A stretch of DNA of 20,143 bases from JBCCEV01 sp039030125 (GTDB lineage: Bacteria; Pseudomonadota; Gammaproteobacteria; Ga0077536), in NCBI GenBank assembly GCA_039030125.1, contig JBCCEV010000076.1:1-20143 (forward strand), written 5' to 3'. The position numbers were made by a program, and so were the translations under genes. Positions 13,173 to 20,143 of this stretch are shown piece by piece. The notes under the pieces were generated by a model that saw only the letters and a list, made by a program, of their open reading frames with translations, made no database searches and was not told where the DNA came from. How positions within the stretch are numbered: position 1 is the stretch's first letter; each line of letters begins with the position of its first letter.

Positions 13173-13277
13173 CTGAATTCACCGTCTTGTTCTCATAGAA
13201 CGCACCAGCGGTGAGGTTGGGGTTAAGGTCTGAGAAATTCGTGGCTAGTGGCGTCGCGATTGAAGGAGAGCAAGGAT

Positions 13278-14039
13278 ATGGGATTAGCCTACGAGCTGGA
13301 GGAAACTGCGGCGGGTGTGTTCGCACGCGCGCGGATCCTTGGGCTCAAGCGTTTAAATTTGGTGGATGAAGCGGTTCTAACGCGCGCGAGCGAAGAATTC
13401 GCCGCCCTGTTGGAGCAACACCCCGAAGTTCGCTGCGTGACTGTCAGAGGTCAATCTCAACAGGCGTTTGTCGGCGGTGCGGACTTGAAGAAGCTGGCGG
13501 CGCTGCGCGAGGACACCGCTGAACCTTTTATCCAAAGCGTGCATGGTTTGTGCGACGCCTTCCGTTTGGCTCGCGTGCCGGTGATAGCGGTGATGCAGGG
13601 GTATTGTCTAGGTGCGGGCCTTGAAATAGCCGCCGCATGCGATATCCGGATCGGCGATCGGAGCGTCAAGACTGGCATGCCGGAAGTCCGCGTTGGTGTG
13701 CCGTCGGTGGTGGAGGCTGCTCTGATCCCTGGTCTAATCGGTTGGGGGAAGGCCAATGAGTTACTTTTGCGTGGCCACATTATCGATGCAGAAGAATCGT
13801 TCGCGATCGGAATTTTGCAGCACCTCGTCGACGAGACAGCATTGGGGGCTACGGAACTCGAAATCATCGGCGACATCGTTGCCGGCGCACCCTGTGCGCT
13901 GGCGGCGCAAAAACGGTTGCATGCCCGCTGGCAGGATTCATCGATGACCGAGGCTATTGCAGCAGGCGTAGTCGCTTTCAGAGAGTCTTACCGAACTCGG
14001 GAGCCCGCTGATTACACGGCACGATTTTTTAAGAAATAG
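13278..14039 (+). CDS. enoyl-CoA hydratase/isomerase (crotonase) family protein
   Basis: A 253-residue crotonase-fold enzyme. The two oxyanion-hole elements are present, QQAFVGGADLKKL (61-73) and QGYCLGAGLEIAAACD (107-122), and both acid/base glutamates of true hydratases are kept: Glu116 in GLEIA and Glu136 in TGMPEVRVG. Hydration of an enoyl-CoA is therefore likely, but the chain length and pathway are not shown, and no other beta-oxidation gene is close by. The start is ATG 13278, with AAGGAG about 9 bp upstream; an open frame extends 30 bp further to a GTG that covers this ribosome site. Its 3' end overlaps by 11 bp, tail to tail, with the deacetylase gene. Confidence 0.9.
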   Translation: MGLAYELEETAAGVFARARILGLKRLNLVDEAVLTRASEEFAALLEQHPEVRCVTVRGQSQQAFVGGADLKKLAALREDTAEPFIQSVHGLCDAFRLARVPVIAVMQGYCLGAGLEIAAACDIRIGDRSVKTGMPEVRVGVPSVVEAALIPGLIGWGKANELLLRGHIIDAEESFAIGILQHLVDETALGATELEIIGDIVAGAPCALAAQKRLHARWQDSSMTEAIAAGVVAFRESYRTREPADYTARFFKK

Positions 14040-14979
14040 CAGCGTGTACTATCGGCTCCAGGTGCGCTTTAACGCAGCCGCCCAGTTCGGTGAGATTGTA
14101 ACCACCCTCTAAAATCGAAATCACCCGGCCGTTTGCGCACTGGTCAGCGACCTCGATTAACCGCGCGCTCATCCAACGAAAGACGTTGGTGCTTAGATGA
14201 ACGTCCGCCAGCGGGTCTGAATGGTGCGCGTCGAATCCGGCGGAAATAATAATAAGATCGGGCTTGAATGCGATGAGCTTGGGGATGATCTGTTCGGCGA
14301 ACGCGCGTTCATAAGCCGCGTCTCCTGCGCCCGCCGGCATTGGGCAATTTAGCGTCGCACCCTTGCCCGCGCCCATGCCAATCTCACTTGCTGAGCCTGT
14401 ACCCGGATAATAAGGATATTGGTGAGTACTGACATAGAGCACGGAGGGATCGTTCTCGAAGGTATGTTGGGTGCCGTTGCCGTGATGCACGTCCCAATCG
14501 ATGATCGCGACCTTTTCGGCCCCAAACTTTTGTTGCGCGTGTCGTGCCGCAATGGCCACGTTGTTAAACAGACAAAAGCCCATTGCCGCCGAGGTCTCGG
14601 CGTGGTGCCCAGGCGGGCGTACCAACGCAAACCCGTTAGCGATGCGGTTTTCGAACACTGCATCGGTCAAACTTACCGCCGCGCCTGCCGCGAGCAAGGC
14701 CACTTCAAACGATTTTTTCGAAACCGCGACATCAGGTGTATCGATGAAGGGAGCCCCCCGCTTGCAGCTAGCCTCCACGCGCCGGATATAGTTCAAGGTG
14801 TGGGTGCTCTCAACGGTGTCGATTGCAGCGGCTTGCGCCGGCAGAGCGGTAAGATGGGGCCACAGCAGTGTTTGCTTGAGCGCAGCAATACACGCCGTTA
14901 ACCGCGCCGGTGTTTCGGGATGACCGGGGCCGGTATCGTGGCTTAGAAATCGCTCGTCAGTGATAAGACCGGTAGCCAT
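14029..14979 (-). CDS. histone deacetylase family protein, class II-like
   Basis: A 316-residue zinc deacylase. All core motifs are intact: GHPETPARL (19-27), RPPGHHAE with the catalytic His125-His126, the zinc ligands Asp163 and His165 in DWDVHHGNGTQ, Asp250 in SAGFDAHHSDP, and the transition-state Tyr294 in EGGYNL. This pattern fits bacterial class II-like enzymes (acetylpolyamine amidohydrolase or HdaH relatives), and differs from the enzyme at the left edge. The substrate is unknown. A GTG at 15027 would add 16 residues and overlap the divergent mug gene; ATG 14979 places the protein at the usual family start (MATGLITDERF). It converges on the crotonase gene with an 11-bp overlap. Confidence 0.93.
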   Translation of the reverse strand: MATGLITDERFLSHDTGPGHPETPARLTACIAALKQTLLWPHLTALPAQAAAIDTVESTHTLNYIRRVEASCKRGAPFIDTPDVAVSKKSFEVALLAAGAAVSLTDAVFENRIANGFALVRPPGHHAETSAAMGFCLFNNVAIAARHAQQKFGAEKVAIIDWDVHHGNGTQHTFENDPSVLYVSTHQYPYYPGTGSASEIGMGAGKGATLNCPMPAGAGDAAYERAFAEQIIPKLIAFKPDLIIISAGFDAHHSDPLADVHLSTNVFRWMSARLIEVADQCANGRVISILEGGYNLTELGGCVKAHLEPIVHAAIS

Positions 14980-15017
14980 GCCGCTTTGCTCATGCCAATG
15001 CAGATCAGTCACCGCGA

Positions 15018-15542
15018 ATGAAAACACTTGCCGATTACCTTACGCAAGACCTGAAACTACTGTCGGTGGGATTGAATCCATCTTTGAGTTCGGTGCAATG
15101 CGGTTATCCCTTTTCACATCCCCGAAATCGTTTTTGGCCCGCGTTTAATGCGGCCTTCTATCCAGACACGGCGCTTAAGCCCAGTATGGAGGTCATGCGG
15201 TTTCTGGTCGCCGATGGGATCGGCTTCACCGATGTCGTGAAGCGCCCCAGCGCGGGCAGCGCATCTTTGCGTGCTGACGATTACCGACGTTGGTGCCCGC
15301 TGCTCGTCGGGAAGATCGAAGAGCTGCGGCCAGCGATATTGTGGTTTCACGGCAAAGTAGCCTATGCGGCGTTCAGAAAATACGGTCTGGGCGAAAAGCC
15401 GCTGCCGCTTAAATGGGGATGGCAACCAGCGCTATTGGGTGCGAGGTGCTATCTCTCGCCGAATCCGTCGGCGGCGAACGCGGCCTTTTCGCGAGACTTT
15501 CTGGAATTAGCCTATCGGCGCTTGGCCGCGCAAATAAGCTGA
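15018..15542 (+). CDS. mug: Mug-type G/U mismatch-specific DNA glycosylase
   Basis: A 174-residue uracil-DNA-glycosylase-superfamily protein (Mug/TDG family), which removes uracil or ethenocytosine opposite guanine. The catalytic motif is VGLNPSLSS (17-25) with Asn20 equivalent to E. coli Asn18, followed by GYPFSHPRNRFW (29-40), FTDVVKRPS (71-79) and the second active-site motif SPNPSAANA near 146-154. E. coli has NPGLSS and NPSGLSR at these positions; the wedge residues of the second motif are therefore changed, with no arginine. Length agrees with the family. The ATG lacks a clear ribosome site and lies 38 bp from the divergent deacetylase. It converges on prc, 18 bp away. Confidence 0.9.
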   Translation: MKTLADYLTQDLKLLSVGLNPSLSSVQCGYPFSHPRNRFWPAFNAAFYPDTALKPSMEVMRFLVADGIGFTDVVKRPSAGSASLRADDYRRWCPLLVGKIEELRPAILWFHGKVAYAAFRKYGLGEKPLPLKWGWQPALLGARCYLSPNPSAANAAFSRDFLELAYRRLAAQIS

Positions 15543-15560
15543 TTGGGTGCTTGCAAGATG

Positions 15561-17732
15561 TTACTGAGTGGCGATTTCGCCTGCGTCGCTATCAGCCGCT
15601 TTCTGCGCGTCGGTGAGGACGACGGTATCGGCCAAGCGCTTTGCCGGGAGATCACTTCGGATCATGTCCCAAAGTATGCGCCCCGTTTCATCGAGGACCA
15701 CGTCAATATCGTCCTCGCCATCATCACGGCTACGTTCGTTGCTGTTGTTGCCCTGTGGATCGTCTTCTGGGAGAGGTTCAAGCCCGTGCGCGACCCGGAT
15801 CTTATTGCGGCGCGCGCGAACCTCGAAGCGACTTTTTTCGTGTTCCTGACGCCGCACAGATTCAACCAGCGAAATTTCTTTCTTCCGGCGGGTCTCGATG
15901 ATCGCCTTTTCTTGCGCCAGTAGTGCCTGAAACGCGGGGTCACTCAAAATCCGCTGCTCGTGCGCCACGCGCAGCTTGTCCTTTCCTACAAAACCTTGAC
16001 CAGCGGGCTTGAACTTAGCCGGTTTAATGCTCGCCCAAGGCAATGCGTTTTCGTAGGCACGCTCGCCATGGTCCTGAATACTGAGCGCGGTCGGCAAAGT
16101 AATATCTGGCAGTACTCCACGGTGTTGGGTACTACTGCCTTCGACGCGGAAAAACTGAGCGATGGTCGCTTTCAATTGGCCGAGCTTACCTTTCATCGAT
16201 TGATCAAAACGGTTCAAATCGACGAGGTTTTGCACCGTGCCTTTGCCGAAGGTCGGTTCTCCTACCACCAGACCACGTTGATAATCTTGGATGGCGCCAG
16301 CAAATATTTCTGAGGCAGAAGCGCTGTTACGGTCAACCAGGACCACCAACGGACCCTCGTAGGCAACGCCGCGGTCGCGGTCCTTCTCCAGACTTAGCCG
16401 CCCCTGGGAGTCTCTGACCTGCACGACTGGACCCTGATCGATGAACAAGCCGGTTAAATCGGTCGCTTCCGAGAGTGATCCCCCGCCGTTGCTTCTCAGA
16501 TCGATAATGAGCCCAGCGATCCCTTCCTGCCTGAGTTCACCAATCAAGCGGCGAACGTCGCGGGTGGTGCTTCGATATTCTTTCTCACCCCGTGCTCGGC
16601 CTTCGAAATCAAGGTAAAAAGTTGGGATTTCGATGACGCCGACCTTGGCCTGGTAGCCGGTTTGTTCAAACTCGATGACTGACTTTTGTGCGGCTTTGTC
16701 TTCAAGTTTGATTTTGTTACGGACAATCTGGATGGTTGTTGTAGCGCCATCCAGGCCTACATCTTTGGGCAGCAATTCCAGTTGTACGACCGAATCTTTC
16801 GGCCCACGGATTAAATCGACCACGTCGTCCAGGCGCCATCCGATTACGTTGGTCAGCTCGCCGTCGCGGCCCTGGCCGATCCCGACGATGCGATCGTCAG
16901 CATGGAGCAAGCCACTTTTGTCGGCGGGTCCGCCGGGAACAATTTCGCGGACCAAAGTGTGTTCGTTTTCGCTTTGTAATACCGCGCCAATTCCCTCGAG
17001 CGAGAGACTCATTCGGATCCGGAAATTTTCAGACGTACGTGGTGAAAAGTAGGTGGTATGTGGATCGATTGAGGTGGTGTAAGCGTTAATGAACGACTGA
17101 AAAACGTCCTCGCCGTTCAATTGCGCGGTGTGTCGAAACGAATTGGTGTAACGTTTTCTCAACGTTGATTCGATGTCTGCGGGTTCTTTGCCGGACAGCC
17201 GTAGGGACAACACATCATTCTTAATTCGTTTGCGCCAAAGTTCGTCGAGCGCGCTTTCATCGGGTTCCCAGGCCGCGTCTTCGCGATCAAAGACAAAACT
17301 TTCATCGACGCTAAAGTCCCATTCTTTATCGATCAGCGTGAGCGCGAATTCGACGCGCTCTTGCACCCGTTGGCGAAAGCGGATAAAGATCGAGAAGACG
17401 GGGCTGAGGCTTGAGCTGCGCAGATAGTCATCGATGCGATCGCGGTGGGTCTCGAACTGCTGAATATCGGCGGCGGTGAAATAGCTTTTCGTAGGGTCCA
17501 ACGACTCGATGTAGTTTTTCAATATGTCGCTGGATAGCTCGTCGTCCAGTGCCGCGCGCTTATAGTGATAGTTCGAGATAAAGTGAGTGATGAGGCGCGT
17601 CGCGCGACGATGCTCGGAGGCCGGCTTGATATCTTCAACGGCGACGATTGGTGCATCCGCGAACGTCTGCGGCGCGCATGCCAGGGAGAGCGCAAGCAGG
17701 GCGCCGAGGTAAAAGTATCTTCGGGGAATCAA
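15561..17732 (-). CDS. prc: tail-specific (C-terminal processing) protease Prc
   Basis: A 723-residue periplasmic S41 peptidase that trims or degrades proteins with exposed non-polar C-termini, acting in E. coli on FtsI and on the peptidoglycan hydrolase MepS. From the TTG at 17732, a signal peptide (about 1-25, cleavage near TFA/DAP) is followed by the N-terminal domain, a PDZ domain (about 248-340; GIGAVL, DRIVGIGQG) and the catalytic domain. The dyad is Ser472 in NSASASEIF and Lys497 in PTFGKGTVQ. The C-terminal region after about 590 is highly charged, as in gammaproteobacterial Prc. TTG 17819 would add 29 residues before the signal peptide; TTG 17732 has AAGG 8 bp upstream and gives a normal signal peptide. 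Confidence 0.95.
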   Translation of the reverse strand: MIPRRYFYLGALLALSLACAPQTFADAPIVAVEDIKPASEHRRATRLITHFISNYHYKRAALDDELSSDILKNYIESLDPTKSYFTAADIQQFETHRDRIDDYLRSSSLSPVFSIFIRFRQRVQERVEFALTLIDKEWDFSVDESFVFDREDAAWEPDESALDELWRKRIKNDVLSLRLSGKEPADIESTLRKRYTNSFRHTAQLNGEDVFQSFINAYTTSIDPHTTYFSPRTSENFRIRMSLSLEGIGAVLQSENEHTLVREIVPGGPADKSGLLHADDRIVGIGQGRDGELTNVIGWRLDDVVDLIRGPKDSVVQLELLPKDVGLDGATTTIQIVRNKIKLEDKAAQKSVIEFEQTGYQAKVGVIEIPTFYLDFEGRARGEKEYRSTTRDVRRLIGELRQEGIAGLIIDLRSNGGGSLSEATDLTGLFIDQGPVVQVRDSQGRLSLEKDRDRGVAYEGPLVVLVDRNSASASEIFAGAIQDYQRGLVVGEPTFGKGTVQNLVDLNRFDQSMKGKLGQLKATIAQFFRVEGSSTQHRGVLPDITLPTALSIQDHGERAYENALPWASIKPAKFKPAGQGFVGKDKLRVAHEQRILSDPAFQALLAQEKAIIETRRKKEISLVESVRRQEHEKSRFEVRARRNKIRVAHGLEPLPEDDPQGNNSNERSRDDGEDDIDVVLDETGRILWDMIRSDLPAKRLADTVVLTDAQKAADSDAGEIATQ

Positions 17733-17849
17733 GGTTTGAGCCTTAGGCGCATTGTTAGTAGCGATTGTGCGTAGTGTATCGTATTTGCCTGAATAGGAAG
17801 GGGTTCTGGGTTCGCGCAATGAGTTAGCGGACTTTTTCCGATAAAAAAC

Positions 17850-18935
17850 ATGCTGATCACGACCAATGCAGCACTTGCGGAACTGGCCGATAGGCTTGGC
17901 CAGAGTCCGGAATTCGGCGTCGATATCGAGTTCGAGCGCCAGTCCACGTATTTTCCAAAACTGTGCTTACTGCAATTCGCGACCGCCCAGTCCGCATGGT
18001 GCGTTGATCCGCTGGCTCCCGATTTGGACCTAACGGTCCTAAGGAAACCGCTGTGTGACCCGACCATCGTCAAGCTTTTCCATTCGGCGCGTCAAGACTT
18101 GGAGGTGTTTTGGTGGTTGTGGGAAGAACTACCATCACCGGTGTTCGACACTCAAATTGCTGCAGCGTTCCTTGGCTTTGATCTTCAAATCGGTTTGACC
18201 TCGTTGGTTAAAGCGTGTCTCGAGATCGAACTGCCGCCCTCTGAAGCCCGGAGCGATTGGCGTCGGCGGCCGCTTAGCTCTGAACAACTGGCGTATGCGG
18301 CAGCCGATGTCGCGCATCTGTGTGCGCTAGGCACTGAATTGCGACAGCGCTTAAACACAGCGGGGAGGACAGCTTGGCATCAAGCACAATGTGCTGAATT
18401 GCTCGCTCCCGATTTATATGCCCCATCGCTGGATTCGGTTTGGAAACGCGTAAAAGGGAGCGGTAGGCAAAACGGTTTGGCCTTGGGTCGCCTGCAAGCC
18501 TTGGCAAGTTGGCGCGAACAGCTTGCTCGCGAGCGCGACCGGCCTCGCCAATGGATATTGAACGACGAGTCGCTGGTGACGATCGCCGAGCGCAATCCCA
18601 GCAGCGTATCGTCCCTGCAAGCAATTGATGGTATTCCAAAAAAATTAATCCGCGCCAGCGGCGCTGAACTGGTTTCGGTGGTTCAAGACGTCACCGACGC
18701 ACCTGAAATCGATTCTTCGTCCACGCGGCTTGGCCGCGCAGAGCGCGAGGAAGCCAAAAAACTGTTGGGTTCGATTAGAGCGCTCGCCGAGGCGTCTGAA
18801 ATTGCTCCGGGCCTCCTCGCGACGCGTAGAGAGGTCGAGCGTTATGTGGCCACCCGGGATCGCGAGCATTTACTGCGTGATTGGCGCCACGATTTGATTG
18901 CTGATTTATTGGATCCCACCGGCATCGAAGTGTAG
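17850..18935 (+). CDS. rnd: ribonuclease D
   Basis: A 361-residue 3'-5' exoribonuclease used in tRNA 3' maturation and stable-RNA processing. The DEDDy active site is visible: Asp25 and Glu27 in GVDIEFERQSTYFPKLCLLQ, Asp83 in HSARQDLEVF, and Tyr149 with Asp153 in LAYAAADVAHL. An HRDC domain follows at about 205-280 (LGRLQALASWREQLARERDR, then NDESLVTIAERNP), and a second helical region lies at about 285-361. Length is close to E. coli RNase D (375). The ATG has no obvious ribosome site and lies 14 nt after a stretch with T-runs. It is divergent from prc with about 117 bp between the preferred starts. Confidence 0.95.
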   Translation: MLITTNAALAELADRLGQSPEFGVDIEFERQSTYFPKLCLLQFATAQSAWCVDPLAPDLDLTVLRKPLCDPTIVKLFHSARQDLEVFWWLWEELPSPVFDTQIAAAFLGFDLQIGLTSLVKACLEIELPPSEARSDWRRRPLSSEQLAYAAADVAHLCALGTELRQRLNTAGRTAWHQAQCAELLAPDLYAPSLDSVWKRVKGSGRQNGLALGRLQALASWREQLARERDRPRQWILNDESLVTIAERNPSSVSSLQAIDGIPKKLIRASGAELVSVVQDVTDAPEIDSSSTRLGRAEREEAKKLLGSIRALAEASEIAPGLLATRREVERYVATRDREHLLRDWRHDLIADLLDPTGIEV

Positions 18936-18952
18936 ATCGCACCCAACAGGCT

Positions 18953-19228
18953 TCAGAGATAATTCGAGAACTCTTTCTCGAAATTAGAGAAATACATGGA
19001 TATGACGTTGATATCGAAGCTTTGCAGAATATCGGCTTTGCTCTCACGCTCCAGAAGAAAACGAAACGCAGCCTCGACGCAATCGGTGGGCGGGACCTTG
19101 CCGCCAGTGAGCTTCTCATAGGTCGCGGTCGATAGTGTAACTCGGTGTTTGGTGGCGCCAGCGGTATCGGAGACTTCGACGGCGAAGACCATCGGGTCGC
19201 CGTCCTGTTTTAATTCGACTTCAATCAT
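18953..19228 (-). CDS. conserved small protein of unknown function (91 aa)
   Basis: A 91-residue soluble protein. I recognise the general pattern from unnamed proteobacterial proteins, an N-terminal beta-rich part with HRVTLSTATYEKLTGG (28-43) and a helical part, CVEAAFRFLLERESKADIL (50-68), ending in a FDINVISMYFSNFEKEF block (70-86), but no function is known to me. No signal peptide, membrane segment or catalytic motif is visible. The helix with VEAAFRFLLERE is reminiscent of small dimerising proteins such as antitoxins, but there is no toxin partner. The ATG has GGTGA about 7 bp upstream. It follows the FKBP gene by 32 bp on the same strand and probably shares its transcript; it converges with rnd. 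Confidence 0.75.
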   Translation of the reverse strand: MIEVELKQDGDPMVFAVEVSDTAGATKHRVTLSTATYEKLTGGKVPPTDCVEAAFRFLLERESKADILQSFDINVISMYFSNFEKEFSNYL

Positions 19229-19260
19229 TGCGAAATCACCGGATAAGCTCGTCCATTTAC

Positions 19261-20007
19261 CTACTTTTCGATGCCCAGCAAGTCGATTTCAAACACCAGC
19301 GTTGCGTTAGGGCCGATCACGGCACCCGCGCCCTTGGCGCCGTAGGCTAGATTCGGCGGGATCACCACCTCCCATCGATCCCCCACTCGCATCAAGGGCA
19401 AGATTTCTTGCCAGCCTTTTATGACGCCGTTAATCGGGAAAGTTGCGGGTTCGCCGCGCCGCTTGGAACTGTCAAACTCGCGGCCATCGATGAGTTTCCC
19501 TTCGTAGTGGACTTTGACCGTATCTTCCGGCGCGGGATGGTCGCCGCCGCCGGACCTAAGCACTTTGTACTGCAAACCATTGGAAAGCTCCACGACACCT
19601 TCGTTTGCCTTATTGGCTTCCATGAACTCCTTCCCAACGCGGAGATTTTCTTTCAAGGCAACCCGTTTGCGTTCACCAGCTTTTTGAGCCTCTCCCCGCA
19701 AAGCTGCCGACATGTCGTCGGCCGACAAGCGGGGTTCGGAGCCCCCTAGGGCATCCTGCATGGCCATGTAGACGGCATCCGCATCCAGTGGGGCACCTTG
19801 GCGCAAAATGCTTTGCGTGAAATTGATGCCGATCGCGTAACTGTATTTCTCCGCCTCGGTTTCCAATGACGTCCCCACGGCCTGTACAACGCCGGTCGAG
19901 GAGAGGAACAATACAAACGCGAAAAGCAATCTGGTGCGGCGCAAGATCAAGACTCCATTAATCCATCGAGTGGACATATGTTCACACAATGGTGGGATAT
20001 TGGCCAT
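19261..20007 (-). CDS. exported FKBP-type peptidyl-prolyl isomerase (FkpA/Mip-like)
   Basis: A 248-residue periplasmic prolyl isomerase and chaperone. An N-terminal signal segment (hydrophobic 26-43, ending VVQA) is followed by the helical dimerisation domain (about 50-130; EKYSYAIGINFTQSIL) and the FKBP domain (about 140-248): VKVHYEGKLIDGREFDSS, FPINGVIKGWQEILPLMRVG, IPPNLAYGAKGAGAVIGPN and LVFEIDLLGIEK, with the usual substrate-pocket aromatics. The start ATG 20007 has GAGG about 10 bp upstream, overlapping the stop of the symporter gene; this gives an unusually long n-region of 25 residues, so ATG 19977 (10 residues shorter) remains possible. It appears to be read through from the symporter gene 12 bp upstream. 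Confidence 0.94.
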   Translation of the reverse strand: MANIPPLCEHMSTRWINGVLILRRTRLLFAFVLFLSSTGVVQAVGTSLETEAEKYSYAIGINFTQSILRQGAPLDADAVYMAMQDALGGSEPRLSADDMSAALRGEAQKAGERKRVALKENLRVGKEFMEANKANEGVVELSNGLQYKVLRSGGGDHPAPEDTVKVHYEGKLIDGREFDSSKRRGEPATFPINGVIKGWQEILPLMRVGDRWEVVIPPNLAYGAKGAGAVIGPNATLVFEIDLLGIEK

Positions 20008-20019
20008 TTAAAAGCGACC

Positions 20020-20143
20020 TCAAATACGGTTTAGGAAGACATTTGCAACTACCGCGGCTGCGAATGCCGGCGCCAATTCGTAGAGATCAAACCAGCCACC
20101 ATCAAGTTGCGGCCAGACAATCAGGACGATCAGCGCACTAACC
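20020..20143 (-). CDS. C-terminal end of a PutP-like sodium:solute symporter (truncated by window edge)
   Basis: Only the last 40 codons are in the window, ending with TGA at 20022-20020. The peptide is hydrophobic and contains LIVLIVWPQLDGGWFDLYEL followed by APAFAAAVVANVFLNRI. The IVW-x-Q ... LYEL-x-P-x-F pattern closely resembles the penultimate to last membrane segments of the sodium/proline symporter PutP (from memory, VIVWKQFGWLGLYEIIPGF in E. coli). It ends about 40 residues sooner after this motif than E. coli PutP. Substrate specificity cannot be judged from this fragment. Its stop codon overlaps the ribosome site of the FKBP gene, suggesting co-transcription. Confidence 0.62.
   Translation of the reverse strand, partial: VSALIVLIVWPQLDGGWFDLYELAPAFAAAVVANVFLNRI

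Noticed and set aside
14980..15027. GTG 15027 as start of the class II-like deacetylase
   Set aside because: Overlaps the divergent mug start, and the added residues do not resemble the family N-terminus.
15568..17427. Several antisense open frames of 80-125 codons across prc
   Set aside because: Typical shadows of a long GC-balanced coding region; no ribosome sites or domains.
17733..17819. 29-residue N-terminal extension of Prc from TTG 17819
   Set aside because: Would bury the signal peptide internally; TTG 17732 has a ribosome site and gives a conventional signal peptide.
1..20143. tRNA, rRNA, CRISPR arrays, IS elements, preQ1 riboswitch ahead of the glycosyltransferase-queD unit
   Set aside because: None seen. 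The 42-bp gap before the glycosyltransferase gene is too short to hold a riboswitch plus promoter, and no repeats of the array or transposon type are present.

Overview
The window is a gene-dense, roughly 53-55% GC chromosomal stretch from a Gammaproteobacterium, probably an uncultured, non-enteric (aquatic or marine) lineage. This rests on the company of genes: tail-specific protease Prc with its gammaproteobacterial C-terminal region, SohB, E. coli-type MsrA, Mug glycosylase, RNase D with an HRDC domain, a LolC/LolE-type permease and a Mip/FkpA-type FKBP. No IS element, phage gene, integrase, CRISPR array, tRNA or rRNA was seen. Intergenic gaps are short, many starts are GTG or TTG, and genes often abut or overlap tail to tail, so this looks like core chromosome rather than an island.

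Left part (1-3088): the 3' part of a class IV-like histone-deacetylase-family gene (+), then a leftward block with the SohB protease, a small PilZ protein with a strong sigma70-type promoter in an AT-rich gap, and a TSUP-family permease.

Centre-left (3131-8492): a rightward three-gene unit encodes a DUF3524 glycosyltransferase closely resembling the tRNA-queuosine mannosyltransferase QTMAN/GTDC1, a QueD-like protein (queuosine precursor pathway), and a DUF4197 exported protein. The glycosyltransferase-QueD pairing is the most interesting signal here: it suggests a bacterial queuosine hypermodification system. The QueD homologue has Arg where the first zinc-ligand His should be. Next come an SDR oxidoreductase (-), a Pol-beta-fold nucleotidyltransferase-like protein (+) and a lone LolC/LolE-type permease (-). 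That permease has a 223-bp leader region with a sigma54-like promoter, a 12-bp palindrome and a perfect 9-bp hairpin.

Centre (8716-13172): a leftward operon of a 78-residue unknown protein, a DUF2237 protein and a GFA zinc protein; a rightward redox pair, a TlpA-like thioredoxin with WCPYC and MsrA; and a leftward two-gene unit of an RnfD/NqrB-like membrane protein followed by an exported DUF2330 protein.

Right part (13278-20143): an enoyl-CoA hydratase-family gene converges on a second, class II-like deacetylase; Mug converges on Prc; RNase D is divergent from Prc. A leftward block, entered from beyond the right edge, holds the C-terminus of a PutP-like sodium symporter, an exported FKBP-type prolyl isomerase and a conserved 91-residue protein of unknown function.
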